Part shown: piece by piece, positions 24,964-34,040 of the stretch
Numbering within the stretch: the first letter of the stretch is position 1
Layout: each line of letters opens with the position of its first letter
Origin: JADKIH01 sp031427625
Lineage (GTDB): Bacteria > Bacteroidota > Bacteroidia > AKYH767-A > 2013-40CM-41-45
Reading direction: 5' to 3'
Length of the DNA: 48,863 bases
Assembly (NCBI GenBank): GCA_031427625.1
Contig: JANPNV010000129.1
Span: forward strand, 1 to 48,863
Notes under the pieces: generated by a model
The model's input: only the letters and a program-made list of their open reading frames with translations
Told to the model about the DNA's origin: nothing
Database searches by the model: none
Program-made: the position numbers and the translations under genes

Positions 24964-25350
24964 ATGGCAACTAAAAAAGCTAAGAAGAAAGCACCGGCTA
25001 AAGCAAAGTCTAAAGCCAAGTCTAAAGTTAAGTCTAAAGCTAAACCAAAAGCTAAGGCTGCTCCAAAAGCAAAAGCGAAAGCGAAACCAAAAGTTAAGCG
25101 TAAGCCAAATGCTGCATTTATGAAGCCGATGAACATTAGCGATGCATTGCAACCAATTGTTGGTAGCAAGCCGCTTCCACGTACTGAGGTTACAAAAAAA
25201 CTTTGGGAGTACATCAAGAAGAACAAACTTCAAGATGCTAAAGAAAGACGTAACATCAATGCCGATGACAACCTGAAAAAAGTTTTCAATGGCAAGAAAC
25301 AAGTTTCAATGTTTGAAATGACGAAACTCGTTAGCAAGCACCTTTCTTAA
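24964..25350 (+). CDS. Lysine/alanine-rich SWIB/MDM2-domain DNA-binding-like protein
   Basis: This 128-residue protein has residues 1-48 as a histone H1-like tail of K-A-K and K-S-K repeats with several prolines. Residues about 52-128 form a SWIB/MDM2 domain, seen in LQPIVGSKPLPRTEV, then KKLWEYIKKNKLQD, NINADDNLKKVF and FEMTKLVSKHL. SWIB domains are known from eukaryotic chromatin remodelers and occur in Chlamydiae and some Bacteroidota. With the basic tail the protein probably coats or compacts DNA. It is a single-gene unit with a strong terminator 20 bp downstream and its own 5' region. Composition of the tail makes it low complexity, but the SWIB domain is convincing. Confidence 0.9.
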   Translation: MATKKAKKKAPAKAKSKAKSKVKSKAKPKAKAAPKAKAKAKPKVKRKPNAAFMKPMNISDALQPIVGSKPLPRTEVTKKLWEYIKKNKLQDAKERRNINADDNLKKVFNGKKQVSMFEMTKLVSKHLS

Positions 25351-25370
25351 TCAGGATGTTTTTAAGTCAT

Positions 25371-25403
25371 AAAAAACGGCTCCTTATGGGGCCGTTTTTT
25401 TTT
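25371..25403. terminator. Strong bidirectional intrinsic terminator
   Basis: AAAAAACGGCTCC-TTAT-GGGGCCGTTTTTT forms a stem of about 14 bp including one G-T pair, with a T run after it on each strand. It separates the SWIB gene and dprA, which converge, and can end both transcripts. Confidence 0.9.
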
Positions 25404-25414
25404 GAATAATATTT

Positions 25415-26563
25415 TCAAATTAACTCATACATTTTACCGGGCAGAGATCGAAGTACTCCCGAAAATTCAAGATTGAGCAGGATGGCTGAAACCTTACTCA
25501 CCGGAAGTGAAACATGAATGGAAAGTGAATCAATGCTTGACACTCTTTCGGCCTTTAAAAATTCTACGAGCTTCTTTTCATCATCTGTAAAACTCATAAA
25601 TAACTGCAGTTGATTTTCCTTTTTTTCCCTTCGATCAGCCAGTTTATCATCCCATTGAAGCATCTCAGCAATTTGGGCGGCATTTTCAAATAACATAGCT
25701 TTATTCTGTCTGATCAGCTGATGACAACCTTTCGAATAATAATCTGTGATTCGTCCCGGTAGTGCAAATACATCTCTGTTGTAATCATTCGCCAACTCGG
25801 CAGTAATCAATGCGCCTCCTTTTTCTGCCGATTCAACCACAACAACTGCATCACACATGCCTGCAACAATTCTGTTACGCGCCGGAAAATTCATCCTGTC
25901 CGGAATGGTCCCGCTGGGATACTCAGAAATTATTCCCCCATTCATAAGCATCTTAACAGCGATTGCTTTGTTCTCAGAAGGATAGAGTCGGTCGAGTCCG
26001 TGAGCAACAACGCCAATCGTTGGAATATTATGCTGTACTGCACATTTGTGAGCCTGAACATCGACGCCATATGCAAGACCACTTACGATTACAACATTGA
26101 GTTCTGTTAGATCTTCCACAAGCTTTGCAGTGACTTCTCTTCCATATGGAGTAATAAACCGGGTTCCGACAATGGCAATCATCCTTTTGGGGTTCAGATT
26201 AACATTGCCTTTATAAAAAAGCATTAGCGGTGCATCATCACAATTCTTCAGTCTGAAAGGATAGTCTTTGTCCAAATAAAAAATTGGAACGATTCCATTG
26301 TTTTTCATAAAAATGATTTCATCATCCGCTTTTTCAAAAAGGTCTTTAGGCTTCACCAATGCTGCCCGTTCTTTTCCAAATCCGGGAATTTTTTCGAGCT
26401 GACTTTTTTTCCTGTTAAAGATGTTTTCGATGCTACCACAATAACTTAGCAGCGCACGTGCAAGCACCGGACCTATTCCCGGCATAAAATGGAGGGCAAG
26501 TTGCAACCTTAATTCTTCCTTATTGATAGACTGTGGTTGAAAAATTTCTGTATTATTGTTCAT
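25415..26563 (-). CDS. dprA: DNA-processing protein DprA
   Basis: This 382-residue protein has an N-terminal helix-hairpin-helix region (FMPGIGPVLARAL, KIPGFGKER), the Rossmann DprA core with IVGTRFITPYGRE, VSGLAYGVDVQAHK, VAHGLDRLYPSEN, NFPARNRIVAG and EKGGALITAELAND, and a C-terminal winged helix (about 320-382). DprA binds single-stranded DNA and loads RecA on incoming DNA during natural transformation. I chose the ATG at 26563. An upstream ATG at 26608 would add 15 odd residues. The start codon abuts an ATG on the opposite strand (CATATG). Confidence 0.95.
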   Translation of the reverse strand: MNNNTEIFQPQSINKEELRLQLALHFMPGIGPVLARALLSYCGSIENIFNRKKSQLEKIPGFGKERAALVKPKDLFEKADDEIIFMKNNGIVPIFYLDKDYPFRLKNCDDAPLMLFYKGNVNLNPKRMIAIVGTRFITPYGREVTAKLVEDLTELNVVIVSGLAYGVDVQAHKCAVQHNIPTIGVVAHGLDRLYPSENKAIAVKMLMNGGIISEYPSGTIPDRMNFPARNRIVAGMCDAVVVVESAEKGGALITAELANDYNRDVFALPGRITDYYSKGCHQLIRQNKAMLFENAAQIAEMLQWDDKLADRREKKENQLQLFMSFTDDEKKLVEFLKAERVSSIDSLSIHVSLPVSKVSAILLNLEFSGVLRSLPGKMYELI

Positions 26564-26614
26564 ATGAAGCGGCCAATAATACAAACCATGGCTGTTATTC
26601 ACAATCAATATAGT

Positions 26615-28900
26615 ATGAGAATTCTGCTCTTCACTGTTTTTTTTATTTCGCTTTTAAATGCCCATGCGCAGGTAATTAAGGGTAAAATCACATCTTCTAA
26701 AAACGGTGAAGCCCTTCCGGGAGTTGCAATTGTTGCCGATGGCAAAACCGGAGTAACCTCCGACAGTATCGGTAATTATCAGCTAGATCTATTACCGGGT
26801 ACTCATAATCTGATGGTCAGGCTTATTACTTTCCGCCAAACAGAGAAAACAGTTGTCGTAAATGAGAATGAATCGATCGTATTGAATTTTTCACTTGAAC
26901 AGGATGCACGCGATCTTGGAATCGTAGTTATTAGTGCAGGGAAGTTTGAACAGCGACTAGAAGATGTTACGGTTTCAATGGAAGTTTTAAAGCCTGCTCT
27001 TATCGAGAACAGGAATTCCATTACCATGGAAGAGGCTGTTGATTATATTCCGGGAGTGAATATTGTCGATGGACAAGCCAATATTCGTGGAGGAAGCGGA
27101 TGGAGTTACGGTGCCGGAAGTCGGGTACAGATTCTTGTTGACGATTTGCCTCAGCTCACTGCCGATGCAAGTGATGCGAAATGGAATTTTCTTCCTGTGG
27201 AAAATGTAGAACAGGTCGAAGTTATAAAGGGGGCGTCAAGTGTTCTCTTCGGATCTTCAGCGCTCAATGGAGTTATCAATGTGCGCACTGCCTATCCACG
27301 CGATACTCCTCTCACCAAAATCAATATGTTCTCTGGCTTTTATGATAAGGCTTTTATAACTACAGACAGGAAGTATTCGCTAAGCTACCAAAACGATCCG
27401 TCGTTTTTCAGCGGACTAAATTTTTCACATAGCAGGAAAATTAAACAACTTGATCTTGTAATCGGCGGAAATGCATTCAAGGATAACGGATACAGGGAAG
27501 GTGAAAATGAAAAACGTATCAGATTTAATTTCAATACGCGTTACAATTTTGGTTTAAAGGGTTTGAGTGCCGGGATCAACTTTAATACGATGATCACCAA
27601 TGCATCGATTTTTTTCCTCTGGAAGAATGATACATCAGGGGCTTATATTCCCGCTCTGAATACATTAAGCGAATCAAAAACCTATCGGACTAACATTGAT
27701 CCATACATAACATATACAGGAAGAAATGGCGCATCTCACAGGCTTCGATTGAGATGGTTTAATACAACAAATAAAAATAATACGAACCAGGACAGCAGAG
27801 GTGATTTATATTATTCAGAATACCAGTTTCAGAAAAAATTCAAAAACGAGATTACACTTACTACTGGAGTCGTCAGTATCTTTTCTGTTGTCCGAAGTCA
27901 GTTATACAATGATCATGATGGTAGCCAGTACGCTGCTTATTTACAGGGAGATTATAAGATTCATAGAATCACCCTTTCGGCTGGTATGCGGGTTGAAGAA
28001 AGCAAGGTTGACACAATTACTGATACATGGACTCCGGTTTTTAGGTCGGGAGTGAATTATCATGTTTTTGGAGAAACATATTTACGTGCCTCCATCGGAC
28101 AGGCTTACAGGTTTCCATCTATCGCTGAGCGATTTGTAAAAACCAGTATCAGCGGTGTATTTATTTTCCCAAATCCTGAATTAAAACCGGAGAAAGGACT
28201 TAGCGTCGAAGCCGGACTAAAACAGGGATTTCAAATTGGAGACTGGAAAGGGTTTGTGGATGCTGCAGTTTTCCAAAATAATTATAGCAATATGATGGAA
28301 TTCGCATTTGCACAATGGGGAGATATCACCAACCTGTTGCAAAGTTTCGGTTTTAAATCAGTAAACGTTGGCAAAACAAGAATAAAAGGAATTGAATTTT
28401 CGATTACAGGAGAAGGGCCTTTGTTGGGAGAGATTCGAATTGCTACACAGGCAGGCTACACATATCTGGATCCGCGACAAATTACATACGACAGTTTATA
28501 CATAACAAAAATCGGAAAAGGAAACGTTAAGGGTAGCGACAGCACAGATTTTCTCAAGTACCGCAGCAGGCATATGATTAAAGGAGATCTGGAAGTGTCG
28601 CGAAAAAAGGCCGCTATTGGGTTTAGTTTAAGGTATACCAGCAGGATGGAAAACATAGACAAGATTTTTAACGAAGGCTTGCTTGATGCTGCATTTCCTC
28701 CCGGACTTGGCATCGGCGACTATAGGAAATATCATAAGGGCGGTGACCTGGTTGTTGACTGCAGGGTCTCATATGATGTGGTAAAAAGTATCCGTTTGTC
28801 ATTCCTCGTTAAAAATATTTTCAATCATATATATATGCAGCGCCCTGCTGATATGCAACCACCCCGGACATTTACACTTCAGGTATCGGCAAAGTTTTGA
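26615..28900 (+). CDS. TonB-dependent outer-membrane receptor
   Basis: This 762-residue protein has a signal peptide (cleaved after NAHA), a carboxypeptidase-regulatory-like domain (about 20-105: KGKITSSKNGEALPGV), and a plug domain (about 120-240) with DGQANIRGGSGWSYGAGSR and IKGASSVLFGSSALNGVIN. A 22-strand barrel follows, ending in an aromatic-rich C-terminus (FTLQVSAKF). It imports a substrate across the outer membrane using TonB energy. No SusD partner or metal-uptake gene is adjacent, so the substrate is unknown. I chose the ATG at 26615 because it begins the signal peptide. Earlier in-frame ATGs at 26564 and 26588 overlap the dprA start region. Confidence 0.9.
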   Translation: MRILLFTVFFISLLNAHAQVIKGKITSSKNGEALPGVAIVADGKTGVTSDSIGNYQLDLLPGTHNLMVRLITFRQTEKTVVVNENESIVLNFSLEQDARDLGIVVISAGKFEQRLEDVTVSMEVLKPALIENRNSITMEEAVDYIPGVNIVDGQANIRGGSGWSYGAGSRVQILVDDLPQLTADASDAKWNFLPVENVEQVEVIKGASSVLFGSSALNGVINVRTAYPRDTPLTKINMFSGFYDKAFITTDRKYSLSYQNDPSFFSGLNFSHSRKIKQLDLVIGGNAFKDNGYREGENEKRIRFNFNTRYNFGLKGLSAGINFNTMITNASIFFLWKNDTSGAYIPALNTLSESKTYRTNIDPYITYTGRNGASHRLRLRWFNTTNKNNTNQDSRGDLYYSEYQFQKKFKNEITLTTGVVSIFSVVRSQLYNDHDGSQYAAYLQGDYKIHRITLSAGMRVEESKVDTITDTWTPVFRSGVNYHVFGETYLRASIGQAYRFPSIAERFVKTSISGVFIFPNPELKPEKGLSVEAGLKQGFQIGDWKGFVDAAVFQNNYSNMMEFAFAQWGDITNLLQSFGFKSVNVGKTRIKGIEFSITGEGPLLGEIRIATQAGYTYLDPRQITYDSLYITKIGKGNVKGSDSTDFLKYRSRHMIKGDLEVSRKKAAIGFSLRYTSRMENIDKIFNEGLLDAAFPPGLGIGDYRKYHKGGDLVVDCRVSYDVVKSIRLSFLVKNIFNHIYMQRPADMQPPRTFTLQVSAKF

Positions 28901-28971
28901 CACTTTATTTCCCTGATTTCCTGGCTGGATACTCTTTTTCACTTTCCTGTTCTACGAAACACTTTACTTCA

Positions 28972-28979
28972 TATTTTTG
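28972..28979 (+). promoter_or_regulatory. Candidate -7 element for kdsB
   Basis: TATTTTTG fits TAnnTTTG and lies 16 bp before the ATG at 28996. A matching -33 TTTG is not clear. Confidence 0.4.
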
Positions 28980-28995
28980 GTTAAAATAATTCTTG

Positions 28996-29733
28996 ATGAA
29001 TATCATCGGTATTGTGCCTGCCAGATATGGCTCAACCCGGTTTCCGGGAAAACCACTTGTTGATATAAACGGAAAAAGCATGATTCAGCGTGTGTATGAA
29101 CAATGCATGCAGTCAAAACGTTTATCTCGACTTTTAATCGCTACTGACGATGAGCGAATTCTGAATCACGTCAAAGAATTCGGTGGAGAAGCGATAATTA
29201 CATCACCAAAACATCAAAGTGGAACAGACCGTTGCGCAGAAATAATCGAAAATATCGGCGCTGATAAATGGGATGTTGTAATAAATATTCAGGGAGACGA
29301 GCCATATATTCATCCCGAACAAATCGATTTACTTTGTTCAGCTTTTGATGATAATGAAACAAGTCTGGCAACGCTCGTTAAAAAAATCAGTACTACAGAT
29401 GAACTTTTCAATCATAACAACGTGAAGGTTGTTTTAAATAAAAGAAAAGAAGCAATTTATTTCAGCAGGTCACCAATTCCCTATAACAGAAATTTTCCTG
29501 AACAGGAATGGCTTAAATATTCAACGTACTATAAGCATATAGGAATATACGGATACCGGACTCCGGCACTCATTGAGTTGTCCCGTCTTACAAAAACAAA
29601 CCTCGAAATAACAGAATCGTTGGAACAGCTTCGATGGATCGAAAATGGATATGTCATTCGCACTGAAATTACATCGATGGAAAGTATCTCAATCGATACA
29701 CCAGACGATCTTTTAAAAATAAAAAATTCCTGA
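28996..29733 (+). CDS. kdsB: 3-deoxy-manno-octulosonate cytidylyltransferase
   Basis: This 245-residue protein activates Kdo to CMP-Kdo for lipopolysaccharide inner-core synthesis. Family motifs are IIGIVPARYGSTRFPGKPL at the N-terminus, LLIATDDERI, SGTDRCAEII, INIQGDEPYI, ALATLVKK-like SLATLVKKI, and the late block KHIGIYGYR with LEITESLEQLRWIENGY. A TTG directly before the ATG is in frame, and ATG 28996 gives the usual N-terminus. It converges on the asnB-like gene with an 11-bp gap. Confidence 0.95.
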   Translation: MNIIGIVPARYGSTRFPGKPLVDINGKSMIQRVYEQCMQSKRLSRLLIATDDERILNHVKEFGGEAIITSPKHQSGTDRCAEIIENIGADKWDVVINIQGDEPYIHPEQIDLLCSAFDDNETSLATLVKKISTTDELFNHNNVKVVLNKRKEAIYFSRSPIPYNRNFPEQEWLKYSTYYKHIGIYGYRTPALIELSRLTKTNLEITESLEQLRWIENGYVIRTEITSMESISIDTPDDLLKIKNS

Positions 29734-29744
29734 TTGACGATTTA

Positions 29745-31601
29745 TCATCTTCTGGCATTCCAGTACAAAAACACATACAGGTTCCAGATTTGTTTTCTGT
29801 GATTTGCTTTTCCCGACTGATGCTCTTTCAGTAAATTTTCAACGTAGTTCATATTAAAAAATTCATTCGGGGAGAGGAGACATTCTTCTATAATTTTTTT
29901 CAGATCCTTTCTAATCCAATCCGATAGAGGTATTCCAAATCCCTTCTTGGGCCTTGTAATAATTGGTTCCGGAATTTTTCCTTTCATAAGGGTTTTCAGT
30001 ATTCGTTTTCCGTTCAAGCCTCTGTGTTTATAGTTTTCTGGCAATGAATTAAGGAATTCGACCACTTCAACATCGAGAAATGGTGCTCTCACTTCGAGTG
30101 AATTATACATACTTGCCCTGTCAACTTTAAATAGAATGTCATCGGGTAAGTAAGTTTGATAATAGTAATAGGCTATTCGGTGAAAGTCATCGGTAGCCGG
30201 TGATTGTCCAAAATGGAAATCGACGATTGATAATCCTGACTTGTCTGCAATTTCATCGTACAGATTTTTCTTTAGTAGTAATTTTTTTTCCTGAGGAAGA
30301 AAACTCCCAAGCCATAACTGGTGAATGTGATTTTCAGTGGAGAAAAAACCTCTTAGAAATTGTTTAATCTTAAAATCAAGACTAATATTTTTATCGCTTG
30401 CGGGAAATTGATTGATAAGCGATAACATTCCTTTGAGAATTGAATCAGGTAAAAGTCCAAATGGCTTTTTAAACCTGTCGCTTATGAAAGTAGGGTATCC
30501 ACCGAGTAGTTCGTCGCTGCCATCGCCACCAAGTGCCACTGTTACGCTCTTGCGTGTGAAAGCGGAAAGATAAAAGGTTGGGATAAGTGAGGCGTCCGCA
30601 AATGGCTCATCGATGAGTGGATAAATAGTATCGATGAGCTTTAACGTTTCATTGGCCGTAAGTATTGACAGATGATGGTCTGTACCCAGCATTTTCGCGA
30701 CCATGTCTGCATAGCTTTGTTCATCGTATGAACGGTCCTCAAATCCAATAGAAAATGTCTGGATAGTTTGTGAGGAATTTTTCTGCGCATAATAGGCAAT
30801 TGCAGAACTGTCGAGTCCACCACTTAGGAAAATTCCAAGTGGAACATCACTCATTAGTCTTCGTGCTGTGGCATTATTCAGCAACTGGTCGAATCTGGAA
30901 ACGGCATCATCAAATGAATAATCGGAACGGGTAAAATCATGTTGCCAGTATCTTTCTTTCGCAGATATTTTCCCGTTTGTGACAATGATATAATGTGCCG
31001 GTTCTAGTTTGAAAATGTTTTTATAGATGCTGTCAGGTGCCGGAACATAATCAAAAGTCAGGTACCGGTTTAGTGATTCAGGATTTATTTCAGAGGTGAT
31101 AGAAGGATGGGTGATAACTGCTTTTAATTCGGAGGCAAAAACAAATGAAGTATTAGATTGGCTGTAATACAATGGTTTTTTACCCATCCTGTCTCTTGCG
31201 ATAAAAAGCTCCTTTTTTTCGAGGTCGTAGATTGCGAATGCGAACATGCCATTAATTTTTCCGAGCATGTTTTTACCATAAAGTCCATATAGTAACAAAA
31301 GAACTTCAGTGTCAGAAGTGGTTAAGAAATCGCTGAAGCCACCGATAATTAGTTCGGCTTTTAATTCGAGGTAGTTATATATTTCTCCATTGAAAATTAT
31401 GCAATGAGTTCTTTGCCTGTTGTACATGGGTTGGTTTGCGGAATCGGAAAGATCAATAATACTTAGTCTGGCATGTGCAAGACAGATATTATCAATCAAT
31501 TCAGCTTGCCTGTGATCAGGGCCACGGTAGCTGATTTTTTCGATCATTCGCTTTCCGTCGTCGAGAGAACCTTGTCCATAAAAGCCGGCGATACCGCACA
31601 T
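29745..31601 (-). CDS. asnB: Asparagine synthase-like glutamine amidotransferase
   Basis: This 618-residue protein has Cys2 of MCGIAGFYG as the glutaminase nucleophile, a class II glutaminase domain (1 to about 210) with RLSIIDLS, FNGEIYNY and DTEVLLLLY, and a synthetase domain (about 225-600) with the ATP pyrophosphatase loop FLSGGLDSSAI. It may make asparagine. In operons with glycosyltransferases, AsnB-like enzymes often amidate sugar acids in surface glycans instead. Here it is the last gene of a glycan operon (epimerase, GT-C, GT2, AsnB), so the glycan role deserves equal weight. The symbol marks the family, not a tested activity. Confidence 0.88.
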   Translation of the reverse strand: MCGIAGFYGQGSLDDGKRMIEKISYRGPDHRQAELIDNICLAHARLSIIDLSDSANQPMYNRQRTHCIIFNGEIYNYLELKAELIIGGFSDFLTTSDTEVLLLLYGLYGKNMLGKINGMFAFAIYDLEKKELFIARDRMGKKPLYYSQSNTSFVFASELKAVITHPSITSEINPESLNRYLTFDYVPAPDSIYKNIFKLEPAHYIIVTNGKISAKERYWQHDFTRSDYSFDDAVSRFDQLLNNATARRLMSDVPLGIFLSGGLDSSAIAYYAQKNSSQTIQTFSIGFEDRSYDEQSYADMVAKMLGTDHHLSILTANETLKLIDTIYPLIDEPFADASLIPTFYLSAFTRKSVTVALGGDGSDELLGGYPTFISDRFKKPFGLLPDSILKGMLSLINQFPASDKNISLDFKIKQFLRGFFSTENHIHQLWLGSFLPQEKKLLLKKNLYDEIADKSGLSIVDFHFGQSPATDDFHRIAYYYYQTYLPDDILFKVDRASMYNSLEVRAPFLDVEVVEFLNSLPENYKHRGLNGKRILKTLMKGKIPEPIITRPKKGFGIPLSDWIRKDLKKIIEECLLSPNEFFNMNYVENLLKEHQSGKANHRKQIWNLYVFLYWNARR

Positions 31602-31639
31602 AGTCTTTAGCGTTTAAGTTCCGGGAAATTCCCGCAAGC

Positions 31640-32581
31640 TTAGAAATTAATCTTTTCCTTTATCTGGTAAGCTTCCCTGTTTTGCGATTCATAATAGGTT
31701 CGCATTTGTATTTCGGCATTTATCCCAAGCATAATCATGAGAACTCCGACCAGGAAAAAAATAGCGGAGAATAAAGGCAATGGAGTTTGAACGAAATCTT
31801 TCTGTCCGGTAATTTTAAAATACACTGCAAGGCTGAGGGCTAGAAATGATACAACTAAACTAATGAAGCCAGCACCTCCAAAAAAATGGATGGGTCTGTT
31901 ATGATAACGCTGAAGAAAACGAATGAGTATGAGATCGAGGAGAACTTTATAAGTTCGCGCGATACCATAGTTGCTTTTTCCGTGAATACGTGACTGATAA
32001 CGGACAGGAATTTCAGCAACTCGTCCACCATACCAGCTTGCATAGACTGGAATAAATCGATGCATTTCACCATATAGAGCAATATCTTTCACTACTTCTC
32101 TTTTGTAAGCTTTCAATGTACAACCGTAATCATGCAATACGACGCCAGAAATTCGGGATATAATCTTATTAGCAATTAGGCTTGGCAGTTTTCTTTTTAG
32201 CCATTGTCCTTTCCACCTGTTCTTTCTCCATCCGCTGACAACATCGTATCCCTCTCTTATTTTCGTAAGAAGTAAAGGGATGTCAGCCGGGTCATTTTCA
32301 AGATCACTATCGATGAGAATTATTACGTCCCCTGTTACGTTTTTTATTCCGGCAGTCAGTGCTGCTGTCTGCCCGAAATTTTTTGAGAAATTTATGATCC
32401 TTACCCGTGGGTCTGCATTGCTTATTTTTTTCAACTGTTCCCAGCTATCGTCTCTTGAGCCATCATTAACAGCAACAATTTCATATTCCATGTTCTTTAG
32501 AACATCCGAAAGTTTTTCGAACAGAATTGGAATGTTTTTGGATTCGTTAAAGATGGGGAGAACAATAGATACTTCAGCCAT
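31640..32581 (-). CDS. GT2 polyprenyl-phosphate glycosyltransferase with two C-terminal membrane helices (ArnC/GtrB-like)
   Basis: This 313-residue protein has a GT-A domain with VSIVLPIFNESKNIP, VAVNDGSRDDSWE, IINFSKNFGQTAAL and the DxD-type motif ILIDSDLENDP. A segment near DYGCTLKAYKREV is typical of this branch. Two membrane helices sit at about 235-255 and 270-292. ArnC and GtrB enzymes of this layout move a sugar from a nucleotide donor to undecaprenyl phosphate on the cytoplasmic face. It begins one base after the stop codon of the GT-C gene. The sugar is not known. Confidence 0.88.
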   Translation of the reverse strand: MAEVSIVLPIFNESKNIPILFEKLSDVLKNMEYEIVAVNDGSRDDSWEQLKKISNADPRVRIINFSKNFGQTAALTAGIKNVTGDVIILIDSDLENDPADIPLLLTKIREGYDVVSGWRKNRWKGQWLKRKLPSLIANKIISRISGVVLHDYGCTLKAYKREVVKDIALYGEMHRFIPVYASWYGGRVAEIPVRYQSRIHGKSNYGIARTYKVLLDLILIRFLQRYHNRPIHFFGGAGFISLVVSFLALSLAVYFKITGQKDFVQTPLPLFSAIFFLVGVLMIMLGINAEIQMRTYYESQNREAYQIKEKINF

Positions 32582-32582
32582 T

Positions 32583-34040
32583 TTATATTTTATTGATTGG
32601 TCTTGGTTTTATCAAACTATTGATGAAAAAAACAGCTCCTATAACAAAGAAAGGATATGCCGGAATGATGTATCTGAATTCAATGGATCTTAAAAATATG
32701 GAATGGATGAAAATAATATAAAATGCAATAGCATACGACAGTAGAATCAATTTGTTTTCAAGAATTTTCCCTGAACAAAGAATCAATCCAAGTAAAAAGG
32801 AAATAAAGACTATCCAGTATATAAGAATGAAAATTGATTTTGCCATTTTCTGTGATGTACTCAGAAATGAAAAGGGCATAAAAAATAGATTGTGTGCACC
32901 AGATTGGAGCAGGAATCTGCGGGTGAGAATTAGTGGAGTTTTTACTTGTACAAGAAATGGGTGATTTTGTTCTATAGACTCAGTATATCTTCTGAATTTT
33001 TCAGCAATAATTTTATCAAGAATCTTTTCTCTCTCGATGGAAGTTTCCGGGGCAGCTATTTCATCAAAATACTGTCTGATTAGTAACAGGCTATCGAGGT
33101 TGAAATCTTTGGTATATAACTCATCGGGTATTTCTATGTCATCCAGCTTTAAAGTTTGGACAGATTGGCCAAAGTATTTTAGACCGGACTTTACAAAAAA
33201 GCAGGAAGTAACTTTGAAATCGGAAAAAGTTTTGCAAAAATTCAAGCATTCAAGTGACGATTCGGAATAAAATAAAGGGGAATATCTTGTCTCGGTGAGG
33301 AAGAATATTTTATTTTTTTCATGATAATTCCGGGCTGTCCATATTGAATTAATTAAAATAGCCGGCAATAGAAAAATGATAGACGATTTTATTCTGGTGC
33401 CCTTAGCGACGATAAAAATTGTACCAGCGGCTAAAATGAGAATAGGGAAATTTACCGGCCTTAAAAAGTATGCCCAAGTAAAAAATAGTCCGGATAGGAA
33501 CAGCCAGTAATTTTTTTTATTGCTTGCAAATAATTGTATGAAACCAAATCCGAATATAAGAGAAGAGGCGGTGAGGCTTTCGGTTAAAATCCAGTTGTTA
33601 TAGCAACTGACTGTTATTGCGGCCCCGTAAAATAAAATGGTCAAATAAAAAGTTGCTTTTCTTCTTGTAATCCGGTAAGCGGTAAATGCCAGAACTAATG
33701 ATGCAATTGCATCAACTAATGTTTGAAATATGATAAGCAAATTTGCTGCATTACTTTTGTCTGTGAAGGAACGGAATATGAAATACGGAATTCCGTATCC
33801 AGGCATTCGAAAGTCAGGTGAATAACTACCGTTTTCTACAAGGTTGTCAATGGGAGGAAGGTAAGAGTCGCAATCACCCGAACAGATGGCAATAGATCCG
33901 GGAATTGTAGTCGGTCTGTTTTGATCGATGATAAAAAAAAGAAAAGTAAATTTAATAATCAATAAAATGGTGAACCAGAAAAGCGTTTTTTCTGGCGGCG
34001 GAACTTTTTTCAGAATCCAGATATATTTATTTGGAATCAT
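32583..34040 (-). CDS. Polytopic GT-C glycosyltransferase (GT39/ArnT-like)
   Basis: This 485-residue integral membrane protein has about ten hydrophobic helices and a periplasmic first loop (about 40-75: CSGDCDSYLPPIDNLVENG) ending near FRMPGYGIPY. The loop carries acidic residues, as in GT-C enzymes that use polyprenyl-linked sugars. A large outer loop lies at about 250-380. Sequence motifs are weak, so the family is judged mainly from topology and context. It overlaps the epimerase gene by 14 bp and is followed after one base by the GT2 gene, so the three are tightly coupled. The likely job is transfer of the GT2-made lipid-linked sugar to an outer glycan or lipid A. Confidence 0.65.
   Translation of the reverse strand: MIPNKYIWILKKVPPPEKTLFWFTILLIIKFTFLFFIIDQNRPTTIPGSIAICSGDCDSYLPPIDNLVENGSYSPDFRMPGYGIPYFIFRSFTDKSNAANLLIIFQTLVDAIASLVLAFTAYRITRRKATFYLTILFYGAAITVSCYNNWILTESLTASSLIFGFGFIQLFASNKKNYWLFLSGLFFTWAYFLRPVNFPILILAAGTIFIVAKGTRIKSSIIFLLPAILINSIWTARNYHEKNKIFFLTETRYSPLFYSESSLECLNFCKTFSDFKVTSCFFVKSGLKYFGQSVQTLKLDDIEIPDELYTKDFNLDSLLLIRQYFDEIAAPETSIEREKILDKIIAEKFRRYTESIEQNHPFLVQVKTPLILTRRFLLQSGAHNLFFMPFSFLSTSQKMAKSIFILIYWIVFISFLLGLILCSGKILENKLILLSYAIAFYIIFIHSIFLRSIEFRYIIPAYPFFVIGAVFFINSLIKPRPINKI

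Noticed and set aside
24952..25302. Aromatic-rich minus-strand frame opposite the SWIB gene
   Set aside because: It is a shadow of the lysine-rich codons (AAA/AAG read backwards as TTT/CTT).
29745..31601. Reading the AsnB-like gene simply as the housekeeping asparagine synthetase
   Set aside because: Cannot be excluded, but the position at the end of a glycosyltransferase operon makes a glycan amidation role at least as likely.
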